Shown here: one piece after another, positions 8,498 through 18,129 of the stretch
Layout: each line of letters opens with the position of its first letter
Numbering within the stretch: position 1 is the stretch's first letter
NCBI GenBank assembly: GCA_900539945.1
Contig: UQDV01000006.1
Span: 1 to 64,000, forward strand
Direction of reading: 5' to 3'
Length of the DNA: 64,000 nt
Source of the DNA: an uncultured Faecalibacterium sp.
Lineage (GTDB): Bacteria; Bacillota; Clostridia; Oscillospirales; Ruminococcaceae
Translations under genes and position numbers: made by a program
Notes under the pieces: model-generated
The model's input: only the letters and a program-made list of their open reading frames with translations
What the model was told of the DNA's origin: nothing
The model's database searches: none

Positions 8498-9047
8498 GGA
8501 TTTCCTGCGCGATCTCGGTGCGGTCGCGGCGGGTGTCCATGGCCAGCTTTTCAATGCGGCGGTGGGCCTCGGCCTCGGTGAGGTGCGCGTGCTCCACCAG
8601 GCAGCACTTGGCCCGGCTCACCAGACGGATCTGGGAAATTTTGTCCTGCAGGCGGGCGTTCTCCTGCCGCAGGCGCTGCAGGCGGTGGTTGCTGGCGGCG
8701 GCCATGTGCATGGCCTGCACAAATAAGGTGTTGCTGAAGGGCTTGCTCAGCAGCAGCACCCCCTGCTCGTTCAGGGGGGCCAGCAGCTGTTCGGCCTGTG
8801 CGGCCTTGACCAGAAACACCACGCCCGCGTCGGTGCCGGCCACGGCATCCATGCACAGCTCGTGCCCGAACTCGTCGGGCAGGGGGGCGTTGACCACGAT
8901 CAGGTCAAAGTCGGCGTCCGGCATCCTGCGCCGGGCCTCGGCCCCGCTGGGCAGGATCACCGGCCGGGCATAGCCCATCTCGGCCAGCCGGGCGGCGATG
9001 TACTCGTTGGAGCTGGCACCGGCGCTTACAATGAGTGCGCGTCCCAT
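8469..9047 (-). CDS. ANTAR-domain RNA-binding antiterminator with a degenerate receiver
   Basis: A 192-residue regulator. Residues 1-115 form a response-regulator-like fold, and residues about 130-185 an ANTAR domain (KISQIRLVSRAKCCLVEHAHLTEAEAHRRIEKLAMD) that binds paired RNA stem-loops to block transcription terminators. The usual phosphoacceptor Asp is Asn in LIVVNAPLPDEFG, although the conserved Lys (LLLSKPF) remains, so it is probably not phosphorylated. A coiled coil (about 115-135) links the domains. It follows glnA by 39 bp on the same strand, with GAAAGGAG before the ATG. In many Firmicutes such proteins accompany glutamine synthetase genes. A target in the glnN leader is plausible but inferred. 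Confidence 0.85.
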   Translation of the reverse strand: MGRALIVSAGASSNEYIAARLAEMGYARPVILPSGAEARRRMPDADFDLIVVNAPLPDEFGHELCMDAVAGTDAGVVFLVKAAQAEQLLAPLNEQGVLLLSKPFSNTLFVQAMHMAAASNHRLQRLRQENARLQDKISQIRLVSRAKCCLVEHAHLTEAEAHRRIEKLAMDTRRDRTEIAQEILDSYEDVGV

Positions 9048-9086
9048 ACGTTCCGCTCCTTTCTCCTACGCATGTTCCTGCAGGGG

Positions 9087-10406
9087 TCAGATGGCGTTGA
9101 AGTAGTGGATGCGCTCGTACTCCGCCGGGTCGGCGGCGGCGCGCAGGGCCTCGCACCGGGCACGCTCCTCGGCAAAGTAGCGGCGGCTCAGCTCCTCCGG
9201 CAGCACCTTGTGCAAAAAGTCGCTTTCCTCCGCGATGGCCACGGCCTCTTCCAGCGTGGCGGGCAGCATTTCCAGCCCAAGGCCCTCGGCCTCGCCGGGG
9301 CGGAACAGGTTCTTGTTGACCGGCGGGGGCAGCACCATGCGGCGTTCGATGCCGTCCAGACCGGCGGCCAGCACCAGACCGATGGCCAGATACGGGTTGC
9401 AGGCGGGGTCCGGGCTGCGCAGCTCCATGCGGCAGTTGTCGCCCTTTACCATAGGGATCCGCACCAGCTGGCTGCGGTTCTGGCGGCTCCAGCTCACATA
9501 GCGGGGGGCCTCGTCGCAGCCAAAGCGCTGGTAGCTGTTGGGCAGGGGATTGGTGAACACGGTCAGCTCCCGGCTGTGGGCCAGCACGCCCGCCATAAAG
9601 CTGCCTGCGGTGCTGTCCGGGGCAATGTCGCCCTCAAACAGGTTCTTGCCGTCCAGGTACAGCGACAGGTTGATGTGCAGCCCGCTGCCCGCCTGGTCCG
9701 GCAGGGGCTTGGGCAGGAAACTGGCGTGGATGCCGCTGCGCATGGCAATGGCCCGCACGATCTGCTTGAACATCATCACGTTGTCGGCGGTCTTGAGGGG
9801 GCCTGCATGGTGGCAGTCGATCTCGTTCTGGCCGTGGCCGCTCTCGTGGTGGCTGTGCTGGGGGGCCAGCCCCATCTGCTCCATGGTCAGGCAGATGTCC
9901 CGGCGCAGGTTCTCGCCCGCGTCCAGCGGGGCCACGTCGAAGTAGCCGCCAACGTCGATGGGGATGCGGGTGGGGCGGCCCCGGTCGTCGTTCTCAAACA
10001 GATAGAACTCGCACTCGGCACCCACGTTGCAGGTAAGGCCCAGCTTGCGGAAGCGGCGGTTCATCTCCCGCAGAAAGCCCCGGCAGTTGCCGCCAAAGGG
10101 GGCGCCGTCCGGCTTTTCCACGTCGCAGAAGAACTGCATCACCCGGCCCTCGGTGGGCCGCCAGGGCAGGATGGTCACGGTGGGCAGGTCGGGGCGCAAT
10201 ACCAGGTCGCTTTCCTCCACCTTCATGAAACCGGCAATGGAGCTGCCGTCGAAGCACACGCCGTCCTCCAGGGCCTTGGGCAGGTCGCTGGCCAGCACGG
10301 CGATGTTCTTCTGGGTGCCAAAGATATCGCAGAAGGCAAAGCGCACGAATTTGACGTTGTTGTCCTCCACGAAGTCCAGCACGTCCTGTTGGGTCGAATA
10401 ACGCAT
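9087..10406 (-). CDS. glnA: Glutamine synthetase, type I
   Basis: A 439-residue GSI of the alpha (unadenylylated) size, making glutamine from glutamate, ammonia and ATP. Visible landmarks are FAFCDIFG in the beta-grasp domain, CFDGSSIAGF, the metal-binding segment ECEFYLFENDD, HHESGHGQNEID with its catalytic Glu/His, and the ATP-binding loop PNSYQRFGCDEAPRY. No adenylylation-type tyrosine motif was identified. The ATG at 10406 follows GAAAGGAGATCTTT. It lies 141 bp downstream of glnN and upstream of the ANTAR gene. Having both GSI and GSIII suggests separate regulation by nitrogen level. Confidence 0.95.
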   Translation of the reverse strand: MRYSTQQDVLDFVEDNNVKFVRFAFCDIFGTQKNIAVLASDLPKALEDGVCFDGSSIAGFMKVEESDLVLRPDLPTVTILPWRPTEGRVMQFFCDVEKPDGAPFGGNCRGFLREMNRRFRKLGLTCNVGAECEFYLFENDDRGRPTRIPIDVGGYFDVAPLDAGENLRRDICLTMEQMGLAPQHSHHESGHGQNEIDCHHAGPLKTADNVMMFKQIVRAIAMRSGIHASFLPKPLPDQAGSGLHINLSLYLDGKNLFEGDIAPDSTAGSFMAGVLAHSRELTVFTNPLPNSYQRFGCDEAPRYVSWSRQNRSQLVRIPMVKGDNCRMELRSPDPACNPYLAIGLVLAAGLDGIERRMVLPPPVNKNLFRPGEAEGLGLEMLPATLEEAVAIAEESDFLHKVLPEELSRRYFAEERARCEALRAAADPAEYERIHYFNAI

Positions 10407-10436
10407 AAAGATCTCCTTTCAAATAAAACGCCCAAA

Positions 10437-10462
10437 GGCCTGCCCCCTTGCGGAGGCAGGTC
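10437..10462 (-). terminator. Hairpin between glnN and glnA (terminator or attenuator)
   Basis: On the minus strand a CCTGCC/GGCAGG stem has a short loop, followed by CCTTTGGGCGTTTTA. The weak T-run makes partial termination, or an ANTAR-type target ahead of glnA, possible. Confidence 0.5.
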
Positions 10463-10547
10463 TTCAGGCTGGTGTAAGAAATAGGAAAAGGAGAATGTCA
10501 GATTCAGGTTCCGCAGCCTACGGATGATGCTGTTTTACGCGATGCGA

Positions 10548-12635
<2,088 letters not shown>

Positions 12636-12683
12636 AAATCCTACTCCTTACATGTCTCAGTTGGCTTTCCCTTATGCTTAACA

Positions 12684-12724
12684 AAAACGGCGCTGCGAGT
12701 CAGGAGGTGACCCACAGCGCCGTT
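12684..12724 (-). promoter_or_regulatory. Attenuator-like terminator hairpin in the glnN leader
   Basis: On the minus strand AACGGCGCTG and CAGCGCCGTT form a 10-bp stem followed by T's, placed between the promoter and the glnN start. The loop of about 19 nt contains GGTCACCTCCTGAC, which resembles the anti-Shine-Dalgarno end of 16S rRNA and could pair with the glnN AAGGAG. An ANTAR protein is encoded two genes downstream, so antitermination is a natural hypothesis. Confidence 0.65.
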
Positions 12725-12739
12725 GCTGTCTATGGTTTG

Positions 12740-12768
12740 ATTATAGCCCCGGCGGGTCAAAAAGGCAA
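12740..12768 (-). promoter_or_regulatory. glnN promoter
   Basis: On the minus strand TTGCCT (12763-12768) and TATAAT (12740-12745) have a 17-bp spacer. Transcription would start near 12733, giving a leader of about 100 nt. Confidence 0.7.
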
Positions 12769-12852
12769 TTGACAAATCTGACGATTCTGCACAAACGCTC
12801 TCTGCGAATTTTGGCATAACTGAGCTTGGTATGACTTTTGAGGAAGAAGAGA

Positions 12853-12990
12853 CCATTTGAAATGGCCGCCGTTTCACTCTGGCCATATTCAGAGGAATCT
12901 TTCTTTTTTATTTTGAGGTTCAAGAAAAATCTGCGGATTTTTCTGAACCTCTTTTTCACAAGAAAGGTCGAAGCGAAAAAATGCATTTCT
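12853..12990 (+). repeat. Dispersed structured repeat, copy D
   Basis: CCATTTG starts the copy. Stem 1 is ATGGCC (12862-12867) with GGCCAT (12881-12886), a base-paired variant of the other copies. A long hairpin at 12915-12951 has a CTGCGG apex and a following T-run, then CACAAGAAAGGTCG. It occupies part of the 685-bp gap between glnN and the methyltransferase gene. Confidence 0.7.
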
Positions 12991-13004
12991 CCGCAAGGGC
13001 CCTT

Positions 13005-13318
13005 CTCGTGAAAATGTGTTTGGAGCGTCCCGCGGTTGTGCAACAATGAAAGCCCCAGTGGGGCTTTCAAGTGGCAGAGCGGTCTGCGTTAGCAGATGGA
13101 GGGGTCTAAACCCCGACAAGCTCCGCAGGACGTGCAACGGCGACGACCGCCGCCTGTGGCGGAAACAGGGAGGAGCTGTTGGGGCAGCGGCCAGCAGGAT
13201 GCAAGGCCCGCTCAAGGGCCGCGGCAGACGCTGGGAGCCGCAACCCGTCCAAACGCCAATATAAAAATAATATTTCCTTTCAATATGCCCAGAGCGAAGC
13301 GGAGCAATTTTTAAATCG
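13005..13318 (-). repeat. Dispersed repeat, composite copy E
   Basis: The right end (13282-13317) is a degenerate pseudoknot block in minus orientation. The centre (about 13134-13245) is the segment inserted in copy A. The left part (13044-13130) has a GAAAGCCCC/GGGGCTTTC hairpin and a GACAAGCTCC segment that recur at 42701-42788. The long hairpin is absent. Short frames here are not genes. Confidence 0.6.
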
Positions 13319-13321
13319 TCG

Positions 13322-14548
13322 TCAAATAACCTGAAAGAGGAAGAACTTCAGGTAGTTGGTCTCCGGCACGCCCCACAGGATGGGGTGGTCCGGAGCCTGC
13401 TGCTTCACCTCGATCTGCCGCAGCTGCCGGTGGGCGTCCTTCGCCGCTGCTTTCAGCATCTTGATGAACAGCTCCTCGGTGGCAAAGTGGGAGCAGCTGG
13501 CCGTGGCCAGATAGCCGCCCCGGGGCAGCAGCTTCATGGCCCGGTAGTTGATCTCCTTGTACCCGCGCATGGCGTTCTCCACCGTGCGGCGTGCCTTGGT
13601 AAAGGCGGGCGGGTCCAGGATGATAAAGTCGTAGGGGTGGCCCTCTTTTTCCAGCCGGGGCAGCAGCGCGAAGGTGTCCTCGCACAAAAAGTCCATGTTG
13701 GTCAGGCCGTTGCGCTGGGCGTTGCGCTTTGCCATGGCGATGGCGTCGGCGCTGATGTCGGCAGCGGTGACCCGGGCGGCCCCGCCCTTGGCAGCGTTCA
13801 GCGCAAAGCTGCCGGTATGGGTGAAGCAGTCCAGCACCGTGTGGCCTGCTGCCAGCCGTGCCACGGCCCGGCGGTTGTACTTCTGGTCCAGGAAAAAGCC
13901 GGTTTTTTGGCCGTTCTCAAAGTCCACATGGTAGAACACGCCGTTCTCGCAGATCTCGGTCTGGGTGCTGGCGGGGTGGGTCTCGCCGGGCAGGTCGAAC
14001 CAGCCCTTGTTCTGCTCCAGCCCTTCCTTGGCGCGCAGGGCCTCGTCGTTTCGCTCGTAGATGCCGGCAATGGTCTGGCCGTCGGCCCGCAGCACCTCGG
14101 CCAGCAGGGGGAACAGCACCGGCTTGAGCTTTTCCATGCCCACGCTGAGGGTCTGGGTGACCAGGATATCGTGAAAGCGGTCCACGGTCAGGCCAGGAAA
14201 CTGGTCGGCCTCGCCAAAGATCACCCGGCAGGCGGTCAGGTCGGCGGGCTCCAGCACGGTCTTACGGTAGGCCCAGGCGTACTCCACCCGACGGCGCCAG
14301 AAAGCGGCGTCAAAGGTGTCGTTGGCGTTGCGGCTGATGAGCCGCACCCGGATCTTGCTGTGCAGCGACACGAAGCCGGTGCCCAGGTACGCCCCCTTGG
14401 GGCTGACCACATCGGCCAGGGCGCCGTTTTCGGGCTCGGTGTCCGGGGCGTGGAGGATGTCGTTTTCGTACACCCAGGGGTGGCCGCCCACCAGCAGGCC
14501 CTCGGCGTGTTTGTTGACGGTGTATACAGGATAAGCGCGTTCTTTCAT
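13322..14548 (-). CDS. RlmI-like class I SAM-dependent rRNA (cytosine-5) methyltransferase
   Basis: A 408-residue protein starting at MKERAYPVYTV, where AAGGAG precedes the ATG at 14548; the longer open frame upstream runs through the promoter. The N-terminal PUA-like domain (about 1-75) contains HPWVYENDI. A linker domain and a Rossmann methyltransferase follow, with VLDCFTHTGSFAL (motif I), AADIS, FIILDPPAF (catalytic-site DPPAF) and ATASCSHF (second Cys). This matches the RlmI/YccW family, which methylates 23S rRNA C1962 in E. coli. Target identity here is inferred. It is divergent from the CYTH gene across a palindromic promoter region. Confidence 0.85.
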   Translation of the reverse strand: MKERAYPVYTVNKHAEGLLVGGHPWVYENDILHAPDTEPENGALADVVSPKGAYLGTGFVSLHSKIRVRLISRNANDTFDAAFWRRRVEYAWAYRKTVLEPADLTACRVIFGEADQFPGLTVDRFHDILVTQTLSVGMEKLKPVLFPLLAEVLRADGQTIAGIYERNDEALRAKEGLEQNKGWFDLPGETHPASTQTEICENGVFYHVDFENGQKTGFFLDQKYNRRAVARLAAGHTVLDCFTHTGSFALNAAKGGAARVTAADISADAIAMAKRNAQRNGLTNMDFLCEDTFALLPRLEKEGHPYDFIILDPPAFTKARRTVENAMRGYKEINYRAMKLLPRGGYLATASCSHFATEELFIKMLKAAAKDAHRQLRQIEVKQQAPDHPILWGVPETNYLKFFLFQVI

Positions 14549-14585
14549 GGAGATCTCCTTGGTTGCTCTTTTCAAATTCACCCCT

Positions 14586-14615
14586 TTATAATACCATAGA
14601 TCCATGGTATTATAA
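14586..14615. promoter_or_regulatory. 30-bp near-perfect palindrome in a divergent promoter region
   Basis: TTATAATACCAT is mirrored by ATGGTATTATAA around a GATC centre, with only the central bases breaking symmetry. Each arm carries a TATAAT-like -10 facing outwards, so it could be a shared operator/promoter for the methyltransferase and CYTH genes. Confidence 0.55.
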
Positions 14616-14657
14616 ATAAGAAATTTCCAAAAAAAGACCGGAAAGAGGGGATCTGCA

Positions 14658-15146
14658 ATGGAGATCGAACGCAAATGGATGGTGACCGGCTGGCCGGAGG
14701 GCCTGCCCATGGAGGAAGAATTTGCCATGCGGCAGGGCTACATCAGTGTGCGGCCCACGGTGCGCATCCGGGAGGAAGCCCTTGCGGGCGGCAAGACCGA
14801 CTATGTGCTCTGCTTCAAGAGCGAGGGCGGCCTTGCCCGGGAGGAGATCGAGCGCAGCATCGACAAAGAACTGTTTGAGGAGCTGGAACACAAGATCATC
14901 GGCAAATCCCTCATCCCCAAGACCCGCCGCACCTACCGCCTGCCGGACGGCAGCGCGCTGGAAGTGAACCATGTGGACGCAGGCCAGCCCACCGCGTTCT
15001 GGTATGCGGAGGTGGAGTACCCCACCGTGGAGGCCGCCAACGCCTGGCAGCCTGCCGCCTGGGGCCTTGCCGATTACCTGAGCGACGAGGTGACCGGCCA
15101 GCCCGGCCAGAGCATGGGCGCCTACTGGCTGCAGACCCGCGGCTGA
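14658..15146 (+). CDS. CYTH-domain protein (triphosphate tunnel metalloenzyme)
   Basis: A 162-residue CYTH protein. The diagnostic N-terminal ExExK motif is EIERK at residues 2-6. Later conserved charged strands include RIREEA, REEIERSIDKE, KTRRTYRL and a YAEVEYP strand (like the metal-binding ExE). The family binds organic or inorganic triphosphates in a beta-tunnel; bacterial members act as tripolyphosphatases or adenylate/thiamine-triphosphate enzymes, so the substrate is open. The ATG follows GAGGGGATCTGCA. The stop lies inside a short tandem repeat, and the rhomboid gene follows. Confidence 0.85.
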   Translation: MEIERKWMVTGWPEGLPMEEEFAMRQGYISVRPTVRIREEALAGGKTDYVLCFKSEGGLAREEIERSIDKELFEELEHKIIGKSLIPKTRRTYRLPDGSALEVNHVDAGQPTAFWYAEVEYPTVEAANAWQPAAWGLADYLSDEVTGQPGQSMGAYWLQTRG

Positions 15147-15184
15147 TCCCCCCCCTATAGACCCGCGGCTGACCCCCCTATATT
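15133..15184 (+). repeat. Two tandem 26-bp units spanning the CYTH stop codon
   Basis: AGACCCGCGGCTGA followed by a C-run and TATA occurs at 15133 and again at 15159. The first unit contains the CYTH stop codon. Confidence 0.7.
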
Positions 15185-15254
15185 ATAAGAGAGAAAGGAT
15201 CGTATCGTTACGAAAAAGGCAAGATTCAAGCTGGAGCTGCAGTATAACTCCCCG

Positions 15255-15800
15255 GTGATCCTCACCTTTTTTCTGCTGTCGCTTCTGGTGCTGTTCCTCG
15301 ACGACTGGACCGGCGGCTGGACCACCATGCACCTGTTCTGCGTCTACCGCTCGTCGCTCAAGGACCCGCTGTTCTACATCCGGCTGTTCGGCCATGTGCT
15401 GGGCCACGCCGGGTGGGAGCACTTCCTGAACAACATGCTGCTGCTGCTGGTGGTGGGCCCGCCCATGGAGGAAAAATACGGCAGCAAGGCCCTGCTGGGC
15501 GGCATCGTGTTTACGGCGCTGGTCACCGGCGTGCTGCAATGCGTGCTGTTCCCCCGCACCGGGCTGCTGGGGGCGTCGGGCATCGTGTTCATGCTCATCA
15601 TGCTGTCGTCGCTGGCGGGCTTTTCCGGCGGCATCCCGGTCACCATGCTGCTGGTGGCGGCGCTGTACTTCGGCCAGCAGGTGTACGACATCATCCTTGT
15701 GCACGACAACGTGGCCAACTTCATGCACATCGTGGGCGGGCTGTGCGGCACGGCCTTCGGCTACTATTTCGCGCTGCCCCGCCGCAAACGCCGCCGCTGA
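15255..15800 (+). CDS. Rhomboid family intramembrane serine protease
   Basis: Five to six hydrophobic segments and the rhomboid signatures are visible: HAGWEHFLNNMLLLLVVG in the loop and TM2 region, GASGIVF with the catalytic Ser, and HIVGGLCG with the catalytic His, ending in a basic PRRKRRR tail. It would cleave membrane proteins within the bilayer; substrates are unknown. The first in-frame canonical start is GTG at 15255, which lacks a ribosome site. The frame is open back to 15189, and GAGAAAGGAT lies at 15191-15200, so the true start is probably upstream at a non-standard codon (peptide TKKARFKLELQ). The 181-residue length given here is therefore a minimum. Confidence 0.85.
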   Translation: MILTFFLLSLLVLFLDDWTGGWTTMHLFCVYRSSLKDPLFYIRLFGHVLGHAGWEHFLNNMLLLLVVGPPMEEKYGSKALLGGIVFTALVTGVLQCVLFPRTGLLGASGIVFMLIMLSSLAGFSGGIPVTMLLVAALYFGQQVYDIILVHDNVANFMHIVGGLCGTAFGYYFALPRRKRRR

Positions 15801-15858
15801 CGCATCCAGCGAGGCCGCTTCTTCCGAGGCTGCTTCCAGCGAAGCCGCAGCATGGTAA
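15801..15858 (+). pseudogene. Coding-like remnant: Ala/Ser/Glu repeat tail
   Basis: Out of frame with the rhomboid stop, this stretch reads ASSEAASSEAASSEAAAW and then TAA. The same low-complexity repeat, with similar codons, follows the lipobox of the lipoprotein at 60269-60754. It looks like a scrap of a lipoprotein linker joined behind the rhomboid gene. Confidence 0.4.
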
Positions 15859-15887
15859 AGCATCATTGCATCAACCAGGCAGGAGAG

Positions 15888-15911
15888 GGCAGGACCTTTC
15901 CTGCCTTTTTT
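15888..15911 (+). terminator. Rho-independent terminator of the rhomboid transcript
   Basis: GGCAGGA/TCCTGCC stem with a short loop and six T's. Confidence 0.8.
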
Positions 15912-15921
15912 GTGCGCCCGA

Positions 15922-15950
15922 TTGCACCCGGGGCACGAATGTGCTATACT
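15922..15950 (+). promoter_or_regulatory. Promoter P1 of the duplicated terminator-promoter cassette
   Basis: TTGCAC (15922-15927), a 17-bp spacer and TATACT (15945-15950). Nearly the same sequence recurs at 16759-16787. Confidence 0.75.
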
Positions 15951-15980
15951 GAAAGAAAAAACGACAGGGAGGGACAACGC

Positions 15981-16484
15981 ATGAAATTGACATCCGCAGG
16001 CGCAAATAAAATGATCAAAGCATGGAACGAAGACCTGGAGGGGCTGCTGAAAAAAGAAGAAGCGGAAAGCAGAACGACCTATGGAATCAATGAGGAACCG
16101 CTGCCCGCAAACTACGACTTTGCTCGGATGCAGCAGCAGATGGATGCGCTGAACCAGAAGATCGCTGTGCTGCGTCATGCAGTGAACGTGTTTAATACCA
16201 CCACTATGTTGGAGGGATTTGGGTTTACCATCGACGAGGCACTGGTGCGCATGGCAATGCTGACAAAAAAGAAGCAGCGTCTGGCACAGATGAAGCAGGT
16301 GCCGTTGCTGGTGCGCACATCCCCCGGCTATGGCAGCAACACTCCGGAAATGACCTGCCGCAACTACGATGCAGAACAGGTGGAACAGGAATACCGCCGT
16401 GTCAGTGATCAGCTGACGGCTTTGCAGCTGACGCTGGACCGCGCCAATCTGCTTTTGGAATTTGAAGTGGAGCTGGAGGGGTGA
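15981..16484 (+). CDS. Helical coiled-coil protein of unknown function, possibly DIP1984-like
   Basis: A 167-residue soluble, mostly helical protein beginning MKLTSAGANKMIK, with AGGGAGG before the ATG at 15981. A coiled-coil-like heptad pattern runs through about residues 45-70 (ARMQQQMDALNQKIAVLRHAV) and again at about 135-160 (YRRVSDQLTALQLTLDRANL). The central part NTTTMLEGFGFTIDEALVRMAML resembles the DIP1984/septicolysin group of small helical proteins; that match is from memory of the pattern and is uncertain. It is flanked by two copies of the terminator-promoter cassette, so it is a separate transcription unit. No signal peptide or membrane helix is visible. Confidence 0.6.
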   Translation: MKLTSAGANKMIKAWNEDLEGLLKKEEAESRTTYGINEEPLPANYDFARMQQQMDALNQKIAVLRHAVNVFNTTTMLEGFGFTIDEALVRMAMLTKKKQRLAQMKQVPLLVRTSPGYGSNTPEMTCRNYDAEQVEQEYRRVSDQLTALQLTLDRANLLLEFEVELEG

Positions 16485-16642
16485 CCGTGATATTCCGGGG
16501 TGAATGCGTTTTTATTTGAATCTGGGAGAGCCATAAGGTTCTGGTACAAGGTTACAAATTTGGGTTGTTTTGTTATTTGATCAAGGTTATGGATGAGGTT
16601 AAGGCTTTGATAAAATGCAGCAATGCAATCGCGCATGCATCT

Positions 16643-16664
16643 AAAAGCCTCCGTATCGGCTTTT
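16643..16664 (+). terminator. Hairpin in the 347-bp gap after the coiled-coil gene
   Basis: AAAAGCC and GGCTTTT pair around an 8-nt loop. Upstream of it (16485-16640) only loosely repeated AAGGTT motifs are seen and no gene. Confidence 0.5.
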
Positions 16665-16712
16665 GTCGGTACGGGCGGGGAGGCACGGTTTCAGCCGCAT
16701 CTAAGAGCAACA

Positions 16713-16800
16713 GGGCAGGCAGGGGCAAAACCTTTGCCTGCCCTTTTTGTGCGCCCGATTGCACCCGGGGCACGAACGTGCTATACTGGAACAAAAAACA
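16713..16800 (+). promoter_or_regulatory. Second copy of the terminator-promoter cassette (P2)
   Basis: A GGGCAGGCA/TGCCTGCCC hairpin with a T-run at 16713-16749 is followed by TTGCAC (16759-16764), a 17-bp spacer and TATACT (16782-16787). It matches 15888-15960 closely from the T-run to beyond the -10 box. It drives the amidohydrolase gene. Confidence 0.75.
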
Positions 16801-16831
16801 ACCAAGGTTGTACAAAAGCGAGGAAATGACC

Positions 16832-18115
16832 ATGAAGCGGGCGTATATCAATGGCATTCTGCTGGACGGCACCCAGCATATGGAGCCGCAGGCACACAAG
16901 GTGCTGCTGTGCGAGGACGGCGTCATCACCGCCATTGCGGACGAGGGCACCGACCTGGACGGCTATGAGGTCATCGACCTCCACGGCGGCTATGCGATGC
17001 CGGGCCTCATCAACCTGCATGTGCATCTGGCCGGCAACGGCAAGCCCAGCGCAAAGCCGCGGGATAATGCGGCGCTGGTGCGTAAAATCCTGAGCAACGG
17101 CCTGACCCGCGCGGTGGCCTACCGCATGGTGTGCAGCTATGCAAAGCTGGAGCTGCTGGGCGGCGTGACCACCATCCGCACCGTGGGCGGCATCGCGGAT
17201 TTTGACACCCGCTGCCGGGACGATGCCCAGGCCGGGAAGATTCTGGCCCCGCGCATTCTGGCCGCCAACGAGGGCATCTCGGTGCCGGGCGGCCACATGG
17301 CAGGCTCGGTGGCCGTGGCGGCCCACAACAACGGCGAGGCCCTGACCCAGCTCACCAAGGTCAGCACCCAGCGGGTGGACCTTGTCAAACTGATGATCAC
17401 CGGCGGCGTGCTGGATGCCGCCGAAAAGGGCACCCCCGGCGAGCTGAAGATGCCGCCGGAGATGGTAAAGGCCGTGTGCGATCAGGCCCACGCCATGGGC
17501 TATCCCGTGGCGGCCCACACCGAATCGCCCGAAGGGGTGAAGGTGGCGCTGGAAAACGGCGTGGACTCCATCGAGCACGGCGCAAAAATGGACGAAGAAA
17601 CGGTAAAACTGTACAAAGAGCACGGCGCGTTCCTGTGCACCACCATTTCCCCGGCGCTGCCGTATGCGCTGTTTGACACGGCGGTGTCCGGTGCGTCGGA
17701 AAAAGACCAGTACAACGGCAGGATCGTGTTTGACGGCATCGTGGAAAGCGCCAAAACGGCGCTGGCCAACGGCATCCCGGTGGGCCTTGGCAACGACGTG
17801 GGCTGCCCTTACATCACCCAGTACGACTTCTGGCGGGAGCTGTGCTACTTCCACAAGTATTGCGGTGTGAGCAACCAGTTTGCCCTGTACACCGCCACCC
17901 TGCGCAACGCCCGGCTGGCCGGGGTAGGGGACGTGACCGGCTCGCTGGAAGTGGGCAAGAGCGAGGACCTCATCGTCACCCGTCAGAACCCGCTGGAGGA
18001 CCTGCGGGCGCTGCAGCATCTGGAGCTGGTGGCCTGCCGGGGCCGCGTGGTGAAAAAGCCCGCGCCCAAGCGCAGCCAGACCGTGGACAAGCTGCTGGAC
18101 CCCTATCTGGAATAA
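16832..18115 (+). CDS. Amidohydrolase family metal-dependent hydrolase (imidazolonepropionase/prolidase-like)
   Basis: A 427-residue protein of the amidohydrolase superfamily. The metal-binding HxH is in INLHVHLAG (about residue 60), further His ligands are in PVAAHTESPEG and DSIEHGAKMD, and the catalytic Asp is in PVGLGNDVGCP. The N-terminal beta-sandwich part resembles dihydroorotase/HutI-type enzymes. Relatives cleave cyclic amides or dipeptides, so the substrate is not predictable. The ATG at 16832 lies 6 nt after AGGAAA; the longer upstream frame runs through the promoter and is rejected. It has its own promoter and terminator and is probably cytoplasmic. Confidence 0.85.
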   Translation: MKRAYINGILLDGTQHMEPQAHKVLLCEDGVITAIADEGTDLDGYEVIDLHGGYAMPGLINLHVHLAGNGKPSAKPRDNAALVRKILSNGLTRAVAYRMVCSYAKLELLGGVTTIRTVGGIADFDTRCRDDAQAGKILAPRILAANEGISVPGGHMAGSVAVAAHNNGEALTQLTKVSTQRVDLVKLMITGGVLDAAEKGTPGELKMPPEMVKAVCDQAHAMGYPVAAHTESPEGVKVALENGVDSIEHGAKMDEETVKLYKEHGAFLCTTISPALPYALFDTAVSGASEKDQYNGRIVFDGIVESAKTALANGIPVGLGNDVGCPYITQYDFWRELCYFHKYCGVSNQFALYTATLRNARLAGVGDVTGSLEVGKSEDLIVTRQNPLEDLRALQHLELVACRGRVVKKPAPKRSQTVDKLLDPYLE

Positions 18116-18129
18116 GAATTTATCATAGA

